Assembly: GCA_943787605.1 (NCBI GenBank)
Contig: CALSNB010000001.1
Coordinates: 744,001-808,000 of the forward strand
Direction of reading: 5' to 3'
Source of the DNA: GCA-2697345 sp002697345
GTDB lineage: Bacteria > Pseudomonadota > Alphaproteobacteria > Rhodobacterales > Rhodobacteraceae
Length of the DNA stretch: 64,000 bases
Below the pieces are notes generated by a model. That model saw nothing but the letters and a program-made list of their open reading frames with translations, was not told the origin of the DNA and did no database searches. The position numbers and the translations under genes were made by a program. Each line of letters begins with the position of its first letter. Positions within the stretch are counted from its first letter, which is position 1. Of this stretch, positions 1 through 9,471 are shown piece by piece.

Positions 1-987
1 GACGAACGTCCTTTACTTACACCTGAAAAAATTAATGAGAACATTGATGGTATAAAAAGTGTGTTCCAAAACTACGTCACCTTTAATCAAACTAACAGCA
101 CCGCCATAATGGTCAATAATGCAGAATGGCTTGATAATTTAAATTATTTAGATTTTCTTAGAGACATAGGCCGACACTTTTCGGTTAATAGAATGTTAAG
201 TTTTGAATCTGTTAAATCTCGATTAGATAGAGAACAATCTTTAAGTTTTTTAGAATTTAACTATATGATCCTTCAGGCATATGATTTCATGGAATTACAT
301 AACCGTTACGGATGTTTACTCCAAATGGGTGGCTCTGATCAGTGGGGTAATATTGTAAATGGGATAGATCTAACCAGGCGGACCCTTAATGCTGAAGTAT
401 TTGGAATTACATCTCCCCTATTAGAAACTTCAGACGGAAAAAAAATGGGTAAGTCACAAGATGGAGCAATTTGGTTAGATAAAGATTTAGTTTCTAGTTA
501 TCAGTTTTGGCAGTTTTGGCGAAACACATCTGACGCAGATGTCGGAAGATTCCTAAAGTTATACACCGAACTTCCACTAGCTGAATGTAATAAATTAGAA
601 AGCTTACGTGGAGCAGAGATTAATGAAGCAAAAATAACTTTAGCAAATGAGGTTACTAAATTACTTCATGGTGAAACAGCTTCATTAACAGCCCAAAAGA
701 CTTCAAGAGACGTCTTTGAGCGAGGCGGCTCTGGAGATCAGTTACCTACTCTTGAGCTCGCTCTAGAAGAAGCGTCTGGTGGAATTTCTATTGTGCAACT
801 AATTGTAAGAACAGGTCTTGCAAGTTCCGGTAAAGAAGCAAAGAGGCTAATATCTGAAAGTGGTGCAAAAATGAATGATAAGGTTATAAGTAATCACGCA
901 ATTGTAATTACACATGAAGACTTATTAGAAGACATTAAGCTTAGTGCAGGCAAAAAACGTCACGCATTAGTTAAGTTAATGAACTAA
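1..987 (+). CDS. tyrS: Tyrosyl-tRNA synthetase, C-terminal part (5' end outside window)
   Basis: Charges tRNA-Tyr with tyrosine in the cytoplasm. The reading frame is open from base 1, so the N-terminal part of the Rossmann fold with the HIGH-like signature lies upstream of the window. Visible are the tyrosine-binding stretch QMGGSDQWGNIVNGIDL, the KMSKS-type loop seen here as KKMGKSQDGA, and a C-terminal S4-like RNA-binding domain (roughly the last 65 residues, with TGLASSGKEAKRLI). The gene ends at TAA 985-987, 25 bp from the convergent cyclophilin gene. Internal GTG 61 is not a real start, because the upstream codons continue the same protein. Identification is firm; only the length is unknown. 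Confidence 0.95.
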   Translation, partial: DERPLLTPEKINENIDGIKSVFQNYVTFNQTNSTAIMVNNAEWLDNLNYLDFLRDIGRHFSVNRMLSFESVKSRLDREQSLSFLEFNYMILQAYDFMELHNRYGCLLQMGGSDQWGNIVNGIDLTRRTLNAEVFGITSPLLETSDGKKMGKSQDGAIWLDKDLVSSYQFWQFWRNTSDADVGRFLKLYTELPLAECNKLESLRGAEINEAKITLANEVTKLLHGETASLTAQKTSRDVFERGGSGDQLPTLELALEEASGGISIVQLIVRTGLASSGKEAKRLISESGAKMNDKVISNHAIVITHEDLLEDIKLSAGKKRHALVKLMN

Positions 988-1012
988 TGTAATTAAAATA
1001 AAGTGAATAGAA

Positions 1013-1570
1013 TTACTTGAAGCTCGATACGTTTTCCATAAAGTCAGGATCACCCGAAATTGAACCACTTTGTCCGTCACCTTTTTTAATCATATCAAGT
1101 ACGTCTAAACCTTTAACTACCTTACCTATGACAGTATATTGGCCATTTAGAAAACTTCCTTCACTGAACATAATGAAAAATTGACTATTTGCCGAATTAG
1201 GATCTTGAGCCCTAGCCATTCCCACGATACCTCTATCATAGTTAATATCTGAAAATTCAGCTTTTAAATCAGGCAAGTCAGATCCTCCCATACCAGCCCT
1301 TTTAAGGTCGCCTGATATATTCCCATACTGAACATCACCGGTTTGGGCCATAAACCCGTCAATAACTCTATGAAAGGCTATCCCATTATATGAACCATCA
1401 TCTACTAATGTAATGATCTGTTTGACATGCTGTGGAGCTGTGTCTTCGAAAAGATCAATTGTAATTTCACCTGAAGCCTGTCCCTTAACACTAATAACAA
1501 TACCTGAAGCAAATACCGGGCTAGAGTAAAATATCAATATTATTAGTAGAGCTCTAAGCATCAGCAGCAA
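1013..1570 (-). CDS. Exported cyclophilin-type peptidyl-prolyl cis-trans isomerase
   Basis: Accelerates proline cis-trans isomerisation. The 185-residue protein begins with a hydrophobic segment (LLMLRALLIILIFYSSPVFA) that looks like a signal peptide, so it probably works in the periplasm. The cyclophilin core follows, with the FHRVIDGFMAQTGD block and the NSQFFIM block, both catalytic-site signatures. It overlaps the upstream cyclophilin gene by 17 bases, which points to translational coupling and to an origin by duplication. The order coaD, cytoplasmic cyclophilin, exported cyclophilin is common in Alphaproteobacteria. Confidence 0.93.
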   Translation of the reverse strand: MLLMLRALLIILIFYSSPVFASGIVISVKGQASGEITIDLFEDTAPQHVKQIITLVDDGSYNGIAFHRVIDGFMAQTGDVQYGNISGDLKRAGMGGSDLPDLKAEFSDINYDRGIVGMARAQDPNSANSQFFIMFSEGSFLNGQYTVIGKVVKGLDVLDMIKKGDGQSGSISGDPDFMENVSSFK

Positions 1571-2060
1571 CTTTCATACTAACCATCTTATCTGGGCTTT
1601 GTGGTGGTTCACCTCTAACGATAGAGTCTACATGCTCCATGCCTTCTATGACCCTACCGTAAACAGTATATTGTCCATTTAAAAAATTATTATCACTGAA
1701 GTTTATAAAAAATTGACTGTTTGCACTGTCTGGGCTTTGAGACCTTGCCGCTCCAATAGTACCCCTATCGTGAGGTAATTTAGAAAACTCAGCTGGTAAA
1801 TCTGGTAAATTTGAACCACCTGTACCAGCAGAACTTAAATTAAAGTCTTTTTCTGTGTTTCCGTTCGAGACATCTCCAGTTTGAGCCATAAATCCATCAA
1901 TAACTCTATGGAAAACTACGTTATCGTATGCCCCCGATCTTGCTAATTCTTTCATTCGTTCACAATGCTTAGGAGCGACATCAGGAAGTAACTCTATCTT
2001 AACCTCCCCACCTTTAAGTTGAATTAGTATAATATTCTCAAGATCTAATTTATCGTTCAT
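1554..2060 (-). CDS. ppiB: Cytoplasmic cyclophilin-type peptidyl-prolyl isomerase
   Basis: A 168-residue single-domain cyclophilin without a signal peptide, presumably a cytoplasmic folding catalyst. It carries FHRVIDGFMAQTGD and NSQFFINF, the same signature blocks as the downstream paralog, which it overlaps by 17 bases. It starts at ATG 2060 with an upstream AGGAGC ribosome-binding site. The two paralogs are close over the core and differ mainly at the N-terminus, fitting a tandem duplication followed by specialisation for two compartments. Confidence 0.92.
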   Translation of the reverse strand: MNDKLDLENIILIQLKGGEVKIELLPDVAPKHCERMKELARSGAYDNVVFHRVIDGFMAQTGDVSNGNTEKDFNLSSAGTGGSNLPDLPAEFSKLPHDRGTIGAARSQSPDSANSQFFINFSDNNFLNGQYTVYGRVIEGMEHVDSIVRGEPPQSPDKMVSMKVAADA

Positions 2061-2123
2061 AATAAAGCTCCTAAATAAATAATTTGGGCTAAACTAGACA
2101 ACATGGTAGTTTTGTAAAGCCCT

Positions 2124-2615
2124 TTATTTTTGTTTATTTATCAACGCATTTTCTACTTCTGGCGTTACAAATTTTGATACATTTCCATTTAACCTGGAAA
2201 TTTCCTTCACGAGTCTAGAGGCAACAGCTTGATGCTGTGCTTCTGCCATCAGGAAAACTGTCTCAACTCCATCATCCATCGACCTATTCATCCCGACCAT
2301 TTGATATTCATACTCAAAATCAGATACTGCCCTTAAACCCCGAATTATCACGTTTGCATTCACCTCTCTTGCACAGTGTATTAAAAGATTCTCAAAAGGA
2401 TGAACTATAATTTCGATAGGGGACTTTTCCTGAATTTTATTACATTCAGTTTTTATCATGTGGACTCGTTCATCTAGAGAAAACATCGGTGATTTATCAG
2501 CATTAATTGCAACCCCGATAACAAGTTTATCTACCAAAGCAATTGCTCTAGTGATTATATCAATATGACCAACCGTTATGGGATCAAAAGTCCCAGGATA
2601 TAAACCAATACGCAT
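2124..2615 (-). CDS. coaD: Pantetheine-phosphate adenylyltransferase
   Basis: Fourth step of coenzyme A synthesis: 4'-phosphopantetheine plus ATP gives dephospho-CoA. The protein starts MRIGLYPGTFDPITVGH, containing the nucleotidyltransferase GTFDP and (T/H)xGH motifs, and later shows VIRGLRAVSDFEYE and ASRLVKEISRL, both typical of CoaD. I chose ATG 2615 over the upstream TTG 2633 because family members begin at this methionine; this gives 163 residues, the usual length. The gene sits 63 bp upstream of the cyclophilin pair on the same strand. Confidence 0.95.
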   Translation of the reverse strand: MRIGLYPGTFDPITVGHIDIITRAIALVDKLVIGVAINADKSPMFSLDERVHMIKTECNKIQEKSPIEIIVHPFENLLIHCAREVNANVIIRGLRAVSDFEYEYQMVGMNRSMDDGVETVFLMAEAQHQAVASRLVKEISRLNGNVSKFVTPEVENALINKQK

Positions 2616-2821
2616 GTTTAAGCACCCATTCAAAAATATTTAAAAAATAGATCTTATAACCCTCTACCATTTTCAATTTTAAAACAACAGTCACAAAAAT
2701 AGATAGATAAATTAAAAATTGCTAAACAAGGTCTTTTAAAGATTAATTTACATGGTTATAGCTAAGTTAAATTTATTATCACATAGCGATGTAGAAGTTA
2801 ATTTTATCAAAGGAGAACATT

Positions 2822-4321
2822 ATGCAAGAGCTCACTCACTACGTTAATGGCGTACACATTAAAGGTACATCAAATAGATTTGGAGATGTATTAAATCCCG
2901 CAACAGGTGAAGTTCAAGGGAAGTGTCCACTATCAACTACAGCTGAAGTTGAGACTGCAATTGAAATTGCTGCAGCTGCTCAACCAGCCTGGGCGTCAGT
3001 CAATCCTCAGAGACGATCCAGAGTTATGATGAAGTTTGTTGATCTTCTCAATCGGGACATGCAGAAACTAGCTGAAGTTCTTAGTAGAGAACATGGTAAG
3101 ACACTTCCAGATGCAGCCGGTGATGTCCAAAGGGGTCTTGAAGTAGTAGAATTCTGTATGGGAGCACCACACCACCTTAAAGGAGAGTTTACAGATAGTG
3201 CAGGTCCAGGAATTGATATGTACTCAATGAAACAACCTCTAGGCGTCTGTGCAGGTATAACACCTTTTAACTTCCCAGCTATGATACCAATGTGGATGTT
3301 TGCTCCCGCTATAGTATGCGGAAATGCATTCATTTTAAAACCTTCTGAACGAAACCCTTCAGTTCCATTAATGCTTGTTGAGCTTTTGGAAGAAGCAGGA
3401 CTTCCCAAAGGTATCTTGCAGGTGGTAAACGGTGATAAGGAGGCAGTAGACGCTATACTTCATAATCAAACAGTTCAATCAGTCAGTTTTGTAGGCTCAA
3501 CACCTATAGCCGAATATATCTATGCCACTGGGTGTGCAAATGGTAAGAGAGTTCAATGTTTTGGTGGTGCAAAGAACCACATGATTATTATGCCTGATGC
3601 CGACCTAGATCAAGCAGCAGACGCATTAGTCGGCTCTGGTTATGGAGCTGCGGGAGAAAGATGCATGGCCATATCAGTTGCGGTTCCAGTTGGTGATGAG
3701 ACAGCTGATAAACTTATTAAAAAATTGATTCCGCGTGTTGAAGCTCTAAAGATTGGACCATACACTTCTGGAGAGGATGTAGATTTTGGTCCAGTAATAA
3801 CAGCCGCATCAAAAGCTAATATCGAAAATCTAGTGCAAACTGGAATTGACCAAGGCGCCAGTTTGGTAGTGGATGGACGAGGCTTTAAATTACAAGGTTA
3901 TGAAGACGGGTTTTTCGTTGGAGCTCATTTGTTTGACAATGTTACTACTGATATGGATATCTACAAAAAGGAAATATTTGGTCCTGTATTGTCAACAGTT
4001 AGAGCTAAAACGTATGAAGAGGCCATACAAATGGCAATTGATCACGAATACGGAAATGGAACATCTATTTTTACTCGTGATGGTGATACCGCACGGGACT
4101 TTTCTAATAGAATAAATATAGGCATGGTTGGAGTTAATGTGCCAATCCCCGTCCCATTAGCATACCATACTTTTGGTGGTTGGAAAAAATCAATGTTTGG
4201 AGATCTTAACCAACATGGTCCAGATGCTTTCAAATTCTTCACTAGAACAAAGACCATTACATCTCGATGGCCTTCAGGAATCAAAGAAGGTGGGGAGTTC
4301 TCCATCCCAGTAATGGAATAA
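2822..4321 (+). CDS. mmsA: CoA-acylating methylmalonate-semialdehyde dehydrogenase
   Basis: Oxidises methylmalonate semialdehyde to propionyl-CoA with NAD and CoA, the last step of distal valine catabolism. At 499 residues it has the family's normal length. The aldehyde-dehydrogenase fold is seen in GITPFNFPAMIPMWM (nucleotide-binding side), FVGSTPIAEYIY, and the catalytic cysteine in GAAGERCMAIS (Cys281). ATG 2822 is preceded by AAAGGAG at good spacing. It is first in a run of four same-strand genes that together make the isobutyryl-CoA to propionyl-CoA route. The 206 bp upstream is AT-rich and probably holds the promoter, but I see no clear operator. Confidence 0.95.
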   Translation: MQELTHYVNGVHIKGTSNRFGDVLNPATGEVQGKCPLSTTAEVETAIEIAAAAQPAWASVNPQRRSRVMMKFVDLLNRDMQKLAEVLSREHGKTLPDAAGDVQRGLEVVEFCMGAPHHLKGEFTDSAGPGIDMYSMKQPLGVCAGITPFNFPAMIPMWMFAPAIVCGNAFILKPSERNPSVPLMLVELLEEAGLPKGILQVVNGDKEAVDAILHNQTVQSVSFVGSTPIAEYIYATGCANGKRVQCFGGAKNHMIIMPDADLDQAADALVGSGYGAAGERCMAISVAVPVGDETADKLIKKLIPRVEALKIGPYTSGEDVDFGPVITAASKANIENLVQTGIDQGASLVVDGRGFKLQGYEDGFFVGAHLFDNVTTDMDIYKKEIFGPVLSTVRAKTYEEAIQMAIDHEYGNGTSIFTRDGDTARDFSNRINIGMVGVNVPIPVPLAYHTFGGWKKSMFGDLNQHGPDAFKFFTRTKTITSRWPSGIKEGGEFSIPVME

Positions 4322-4371
4322 AGTTAACGAATATTAAAACTAAATCACCCTTAATTACTTAAGGAAAGCTA

Positions 4372-5511
4372 TTGGATTTTTCACTTTCGGAGGAACAAAT
4401 TGCCATTTTTGATCTTGCCCACCAATTTGGGCAAGAGAAAATAGCTCCACATTCATTAGATTGGGAGAAATCTGGTAATATTCCAAAAACTTTGTGGAAA
4501 GATATAGCTTCATTGGGTTTTGGAGGTTTATACGTCTCAGAAAAAAATGGCGGCTCAGGCTTAAGTCGACTTGATGCAACTCTAGTTTTTGAGGCATTAA
4601 GCATGTCTTGCCCATCAGTAGCTGCATTTCTATCGATTCATAATATGTGCGTTTCAATGATAGATAAATATGGGTCGAGTGAGTTAATTGACAAGATATT
4701 GCCCGACGCTTTAAAAATGGACAATGTCATTTCCTACTGTCTCACGGAGCCAGGATCAGGGTCTGACGCCTCAGCTTTAAAAACTCGTGCTGAGAAAACA
4801 AACAATTGCTACACGTTAACTGGTACCAAATCATTCATATCTGGTGGCGGGTACTCCGATTCCTATTTAGTTATGTGTCGAACCGGTGAATCTGGGCCAC
4901 AAGGAATCTCGACGATTTATCTTGAGGATGGGTGTGCAGGCCTCAGCTTTGGTGCACTAGAAGAAAAAATGGGTTGGAGGGCTCAACCAACTCGACAAGT
5001 TCAACTTGATCAGTGTGAAGTGCCATTATCTAATTTAATTGGAATCGAAGGTAGTGGGTTTTCTTATGCAATGGCCGGATTAGACGGTGGACGACTTAAC
5101 ATATCTGCTTGCTCACTTGGAGCAGCACAACATGCATTAAATAAAACTTTGTTGTATATGAGTGAAAGACAGGCTTTTGGACGCAATATCGATCAATTTC
5201 AGGCTCTTCAATTTAGATTGGCGGATATGGAAATTGAATTACAAGCATCTCGTATTTTCCTGAGGCAAGCTGCTTCAAAGTTAGATAATGGAGACTCAGA
5301 CGCAACTTACTTTTGTGCAATGGCAAAGAAATTTGTTACAGAGGCGGGTTCTAAAATAGCAAATGATTGCTTACAGCTTCATGGGGGTTATGGTTATCTC
5401 ACTCAATATGGGATTGAAAAATTGGTGAGAGATTTACGTGTGCACGAGATTTTAGAAGGCACTAACGAAATAATGCGTCTGATTGTAAGCAGAACAATGC
5501 TTAAAAAGTAA
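4372..5511 (+). CDS. Acyl-CoA dehydrogenase, probably isobutyryl-CoA dehydrogenase
   Basis: FAD enzyme that would oxidise isobutyryl-CoA to methacrylyl-CoA. The 379-residue protein has the acyl-CoA dehydrogenase layout: helical N-terminus, beta domain with YCLTEPGSGSDA and TGTKSFISGGG, and C-terminal helical domain with RQAFGRNIDQFQALQFRLADM. The C-terminal stretch LRVHEILEGTNEIMRLIVSR contains the Glu expected to be the catalytic base. Translation most likely starts at TTG 4372, which follows AAGGAAAG; no in-frame ATG gives a full-length N-terminus. The substrate is inferred from position between mmsA and the hydrolase gene. Confidence 0.9.
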   Translation: MDFSLSEEQIAIFDLAHQFGQEKIAPHSLDWEKSGNIPKTLWKDIASLGFGGLYVSEKNGGSGLSRLDATLVFEALSMSCPSVAAFLSIHNMCVSMIDKYGSSELIDKILPDALKMDNVISYCLTEPGSGSDASALKTRAEKTNNCYTLTGTKSFISGGGYSDSYLVMCRTGESGPQGISTIYLEDGCAGLSFGALEEKMGWRAQPTRQVQLDQCEVPLSNLIGIEGSGFSYAMAGLDGGRLNISACSLGAAQHALNKTLLYMSERQAFGRNIDQFQALQFRLADMEIELQASRIFLRQAASKLDNGDSDATYFCAMAKKFVTEAGSKIANDCLQLHGGYGYLTQYGIEKLVRDLRVHEILEGTNEIMRLIVSRTMLKK

Positions 5512-5518
5512 ACAGGCC

Positions 5519-6559
5519 ATGAAAAATTTAATTATAAAAGTAGAAAATAATGTTGGTCAGATTACTCTGAACCGACCTAATGCGCTTAACGCACTAACTT
5601 ATGAAATGATATTACAAATAGAAGAAACATTAGATAACTGGTTATCTGAAAATATAGATTTAGTGATTATCGATGCTGTAGGTGAAAAAGCTTTTTGTGC
5701 TGGTGGTGATATTACCGATTTATATCAAAGTGGACTGGAGAAAAAATTCTCATATGGTCAACAATTTTGGCTTGACGAATACAGACTGAATGAAAAACTT
5801 TTTAATTACCCTAAACCAATAGTAAGTTTCATGCAGGGGTTCACTATGGGAGGTGGCGTAGGGTTAGGGTGCCATGTGAGCCACAGGATAGTCTGCGAAA
5901 GTAGCAGAATTGCGATGCCAGAATGTGCCATTGGGCTAGTGCCAGATGTAGGCGGTTCTTATATTTTAGCTAAAGCAAAAAATTTTTTGGGGGAATATCT
6001 TGCAACTACTGGTTTCAGAATGGACTCCAGTGACGCTATTATGGTTGGCTTTGCCGATGTTTATGTTCCAAATGAGTATTGGACGGAATTAAAAGTTGAA
6101 TTAACAAAGACTCGGGATATTTCAATTTTAAATAACTATAAGCGAACACCTGAGGAAGGGCCACTAAGCGAAAACTTAGGGGTAATAGAGTATTTTTTTT
6201 CTAAAAGTAACTTATTGGAGGTTTTGGATAGTTTGCACAAAGATAACACAAGTTTTGCCAAGAAAACTATAGAGTTGATTGAACGCAATTCTCCATTATC
6301 TGTGCTGTGCACATTCGACATAATTAGAAAGCTTAGAGCTACTGATGATCTCACTATTCGTAAATCTCTTGCATATGAGTATCGATATACATACCGGGCG
6401 CTTGAGTTTGGAGATTTTATAGAAGGCGTTCGTGCGCAAGTAATAGACAAAGATAGAAATCCAAAATGGAAAAATAAGCATATAAGGAATGTGCCTCAGC
6501 TTAATATAGATAAAATGTTAGAGATACTTCCTAAAGCTGTAAACAACTGGGAGAATTGA
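5519..6559 (+). CDS. 3-hydroxyisobutyryl-CoA hydrolase (enoyl-CoA hydratase/isomerase family)
   Basis: Hydrolyses 3-hydroxyisobutyryl-CoA to free 3-hydroxyisobutyrate in valine breakdown. At 346 residues it is longer than ordinary crotonases, as HIBCH enzymes are. Crotonase-fold markers are EKAFCAGGDITDLYQ, the oxyanion-hole region MGGGVGLGCHVSHRI, and MPECAIGLVPDVGGSY, where the conserved Glu of HIBCH lies. It starts 7 bp after the dehydrogenase gene and ends 3 bp before mmsB. A dedicated methacrylyl-CoA hydratase is not in this cluster and must be supplied elsewhere. Confidence 0.9.
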   Translation: MKNLIIKVENNVGQITLNRPNALNALTYEMILQIEETLDNWLSENIDLVIIDAVGEKAFCAGGDITDLYQSGLEKKFSYGQQFWLDEYRLNEKLFNYPKPIVSFMQGFTMGGGVGLGCHVSHRIVCESSRIAMPECAIGLVPDVGGSYILAKAKNFLGEYLATTGFRMDSSDAIMVGFADVYVPNEYWTELKVELTKTRDISILNNYKRTPEEGPLSENLGVIEYFFSKSNLLEVLDSLHKDNTSFAKKTIELIERNSPLSVLCTFDIIRKLRATDDLTIRKSLAYEYRYTYRALEFGDFIEGVRAQVIDKDRNPKWKNKHIRNVPQLNIDKMLEILPKAVNNWEN

Positions 6560-6562
6560 GTT

Positions 6563-7441
6563 ATGAAGATTGGCGTAATTGGTTTAGGGAATATGGGTGT
6601 GCCAATGGCTAGAAATTTAGTTCTAGCTGGGTACGAAGTACGAGGTTTTGATATAGTCAGTCCCTGCCCCAAAGATATTAAAGCAGCGAAGAGTGCAGTG
6701 GAGCTATCTACATTGTCAGACGTTGTCATTATGATGTTACCAAGTGGAAGTATAGTTAAGGAAGTTGCCGACGAAATTTTACCAAATATGGCTAAAGGGT
6801 CGATACTGCTAGATTGTTCAACAATAGATGTAGAATCCACTCGCCTAGTTGCCGAAACTGCAACAAACTATGGGGTATTAATGGCTGATGCACCCGTATC
6901 TGGCGGTGTTAGTGGTGCCGTAGCTGGAACTTTAACTTTCATGGTGGGCGGATCAGCAGAAGCTTTTTCAACTCTCAAACCCCTTTTTGACATAATGGGT
7001 CAAAAAGCTGTCCATTGCGGTGATTCAGGGAATGGTCAGGCGGCTAAAATCTGTAATAACATGATATTGGGCGCAACGATGATAGTAACCTGTGAGGCTT
7101 TCGCTCTTGCTGACAAATTAGGTCTAGACAGAGAAAAAATGTATGATGTGGTAAGTACTTCATCAGGTTACAGTTGGTCTATGAACGCTTACTGCCCTGC
7201 TCCAGATATTGGACCTATTAGTCCAGCGGATAATGACTACAAGCCCGGTTTCTCAGCTGACTTAATGTTGAAAGATTTGCGCCTAAGTCAACAAGCTGCA
7301 AAGGCAGTAGATGCTGACACACCTTTAGGAATGCACGCAACCTCTCTATACAAAACATTTGTAGAAATTGAGGATGGGCAAGGAAAAGACTTTAGTGCAA
7401 TGCTTCCAAGGTTCTCAAAGAAAACTAGAACAGACACTTAA
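6563..7441 (+). CDS. mmsB: 3-hydroxyisobutyrate dehydrogenase
   Basis: NAD(P)-dependent oxidation of 3-hydroxyisobutyrate to methylmalonate semialdehyde, which MmsA then consumes. The 292-residue protein opens with the Rossmann motif IGVIGLGNMGVPMA. It has the substrate-binding block DAPVSGGVSGAVAGTLTFMV and the catalytic-lysine region GNGQAAKICNNMILG, all characteristic of beta-hydroxyacid dehydrogenases. It closes the four-gene valine operon with only 3 bp to the previous gene, and tRNA-Asp lies downstream on the opposite strand. Confidence 0.94.
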   Translation: MKIGVIGLGNMGVPMARNLVLAGYEVRGFDIVSPCPKDIKAAKSAVELSTLSDVVIMMLPSGSIVKEVADEILPNMAKGSILLDCSTIDVESTRLVAETATNYGVLMADAPVSGGVSGAVAGTLTFMVGGSAEAFSTLKPLFDIMGQKAVHCGDSGNGQAAKICNNMILGATMIVTCEAFALADKLGLDREKMYDVVSTSSGYSWSMNAYCPAPDIGPISPADNDYKPGFSADLMLKDLRLSQQAAKAVDADTPLGMHATSLYKTFVEIEDGQGKDFSAMLPRFSKKTRTDT

Positions 7442-7467
7442 AATTTTACTTTTCTGATTTGTAGTAA

Positions 7468-7544
7468 TGGCGCGGTTGACGGGACTCGAACCCGCGACCC
7501 TCGGCGTGACAGGCCGATACTCTAACCAGCTGAGCTACAACCGC
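7468..7544 (-). tRNA. tRNA-Asp (anticodon GTC)
   Basis: Read on the minus strand, the 77-nt gene starts GCGGTTGTAGCTCAG and ends GTTCGAGTCCCGTCAACCGC plus GCCA. The acceptor GCGGTTG pairs with CAACCGC. The anticodon loop is CTGTCAC, so the anticodon is GTC (Asp). The CCA end is encoded (7468-7470). It follows the convergent valine operon by 26 bp. Confidence 0.96.
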
Positions 7545-7772
7545 GCACTACACTAGTATTAGTTAACTAGCCTGTCGGTATTAGGTCTGGAATTAAGTTA
7601 CGTCAACCCGTTATGAGCGTCTTAATTCATTTTTATCCGTATTTTAATATTTTATGTAATTTCAATAGTTATTTATTTTTTTAATTTAGTGTTAGTTAAC
7701 ACTTCTATTTTGGTTTATAATTTTAGAAACATCTGCTAGAGCAAGTCTAGTTTTTAACCACGGGAGAAAGAT

Positions 7773-8126
7773 ATGGAAGACTATTCAACAAAAACCTGTG
7801 AGGCTTGCAATGCTGATGCGCCAAAGGCAAGTGAAGGATCGCTCTCAAATTTTTTAGCTAAATATAGTGATTGGAGTTTGTCGCATGATGTAGCGTTTCC
7901 ACAAATAGCTAGAGTGTATAAGTTTTCAAAATATACTTTAGGCCTCGAGTTCGTTAACTTAGTCGCTGAATTATCAGACGCAGAAGGTCATCATCCAGAT
8001 ATTATTCTAGAATATGGTAAAGTTACAGTTAAGTGGTGGAGTCACAAAATCAAAAACCTACATGAAAATGATCTTATTATGGCCGCAAAATGTGACTTGA
8101 TCTACGATAATTCTAACACCCTATGA
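7773..8126 (+). CDS. Pterin-4a-carbinolamine dehydratase
   Basis: Would dehydrate 4a-hydroxytetrahydropterin to recycle the pterin cofactor used by aromatic amino acid hydroxylases. The 117-residue protein carries the family signature around DAEGHHPDIILEYGKVTVKW followed by SHKIKNLHENDL, including the conserved His-His pair. The N-terminus (CEACNADAPKAS) matches the short Cys-containing leader common in bacterial members. It is preceded by GGGAGAAAG and stands alone; no phenylalanine hydroxylase gene is in the window. Confidence 0.92.
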   Translation: MEDYSTKTCEACNADAPKASEGSLSNFLAKYSDWSLSHDVAFPQIARVYKFSKYTLGLEFVNLVAELSDAEGHHPDIILEYGKVTVKWWSHKIKNLHENDLIMAAKCDLIYDNSNTL

Positions 8127-8176
8127 CGCTATAGCAATGTATTTACAGCTCTAAGAAGTAATGTAAGGCACAAGTC

Positions 8177-9244
8177 CTACCACACCTTACCTCTAGCTAC
8201 TACAGGCTTCTGCATAAGGACTTGATCATCTTCTATAAAAACAACATGATCTACCATATTACTGACAACGCATGCGTGGTTTGGTATAACTTGTATGCGT
8301 TGACCCACTCGTAAGTTAGTTGATGTATTAGAAGTTATGCATCCATGTTCCTCAGACAACTGCGAAATCGTTAAGTCTGGGTATCCAACAATTAATCCGT
8401 GACCCTCTAACCCCATTAAATCAGAAGTAAGAACTTTAGAGCCAGCATCTATAACTGCTCGATTTGGAGCTGGGGTTGAAATAACTGTCGCAAGAATAGT
8501 TAACGCACAATCCTCTATCGTACATGCTCCTGCAACTATTAATGACTTATCATTATAAATATATGTGCCAACTCTATACTCAGTTGCCAAAGGAACTTCG
8601 TGTGCCTTCCACATTTGAGGAGAGCCCCCAATAGAAATAGTTTTAAGCTCTAATCCACTTAACTCAATTAAGTTTTTAGCTTCATTAAAAAAATTATTCA
8701 TAGTTGTTGCAGAATTTGACTTGGGTGGATACGTCATAAGTCCTGCAAAACTTACTCCAGGAAGCTCATTAACTCTTAAAGCTAAATCACAAGCTTCTTG
8801 AGGCGTCATGACCCCACAGCGTAACGCGCCAGTATCTACCTCGATTAAAATGGGTAGCTCCTCACTAAGATCAGAAAATGCATGAGATAGCCCTTCTATG
8901 CAATCTATATTATCTGCAACTACAGATAGTTTTACTCGTTTAGATATTTTTTTTAAACGCTCGAGCTTACTAAGGCCAAGAATGTTATAGGACAGCAGTA
9001 TATTTTTTATCAAATTACTTTTATCACCATCCAGCATTGCCTCCGCTTCACTAATTTTCTGACATGTTATTCCTACTGCTCCAGCCTCAACCTGCAAACC
9101 TGCAAAATATGGTAGTTTATGTGTTTTAATATGAGGTCTAAGATTTAAACCCTGATCAGTACAGTAGGTTTGATATTTTTTAATATTATCTTTAGCTATA
9201 TTGGTATCTATTAGTACTGAGGGTGTATCTATTTCTGTGTACAT
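8177..9244 (-). CDS. PLP-dependent D-threonine aldolase / D-serine dehydratase-like enzyme
   Basis: Family of metal- and PLP-dependent enzymes that cleave D-beta-hydroxy amino acids (D-threonine aldolase, D-3-hydroxyaspartate aldolase) or deaminate D-serine. The 355-residue protein has the alanine-racemase-like N-terminal barrel with the PLP lysine in LRPHIKTHKLP, then VGITCQKISEAEAM. The C-terminal domain shows VIPNHACVVSNMVD, where His and Cys usually bind the metal. It starts at ATG 9244. The exact D-amino-acid substrate cannot be read from sequence; D-threonine aldolase is the commonest match. Confidence 0.88.
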   Translation of the reverse strand: MYTEIDTPSVLIDTNIAKDNIKKYQTYCTDQGLNLRPHIKTHKLPYFAGLQVEAGAVGITCQKISEAEAMLDGDKSNLIKNILLSYNILGLSKLERLKKISKRVKLSVVADNIDCIEGLSHAFSDLSEELPILIEVDTGALRCGVMTPQEACDLALRVNELPGVSFAGLMTYPPKSNSATTMNNFFNEAKNLIELSGLELKTISIGGSPQMWKAHEVPLATEYRVGTYIYNDKSLIVAGACTIEDCALTILATVISTPAPNRAVIDAGSKVLTSDLMGLEGHGLIVGYPDLTISQLSEEHGCITSNTSTNLRVGQRIQVIPNHACVVSNMVDHVVFIEDDQVLMQKPVVARGKVW

Positions 9245-9471
9245 AGTAAGACCATCCTTAAATTAGTATTTTATTACTCATGTCATGAAACTATTAAGCG
9301 TAATATTCAACTTTATAGCTAGTAAGTTTTATTGAAACTATAATAATATCGATTATCTTATCTTTAGCAAATGAATATCCCTTTAATTTTGTGAAGAAAA
9401 ATATAACAATTGGATAAAGAAATAGAAAAAAAACTTACTCACCCTAACAGTCTAAAACATCTGGGTTTACC

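Noticed and set aside
3007..3408. Antisense frame inside mmsA
   Set aside because: It lies wholly within a well-supported gene and has no family features; same reasoning for the other antisense frames in the window.
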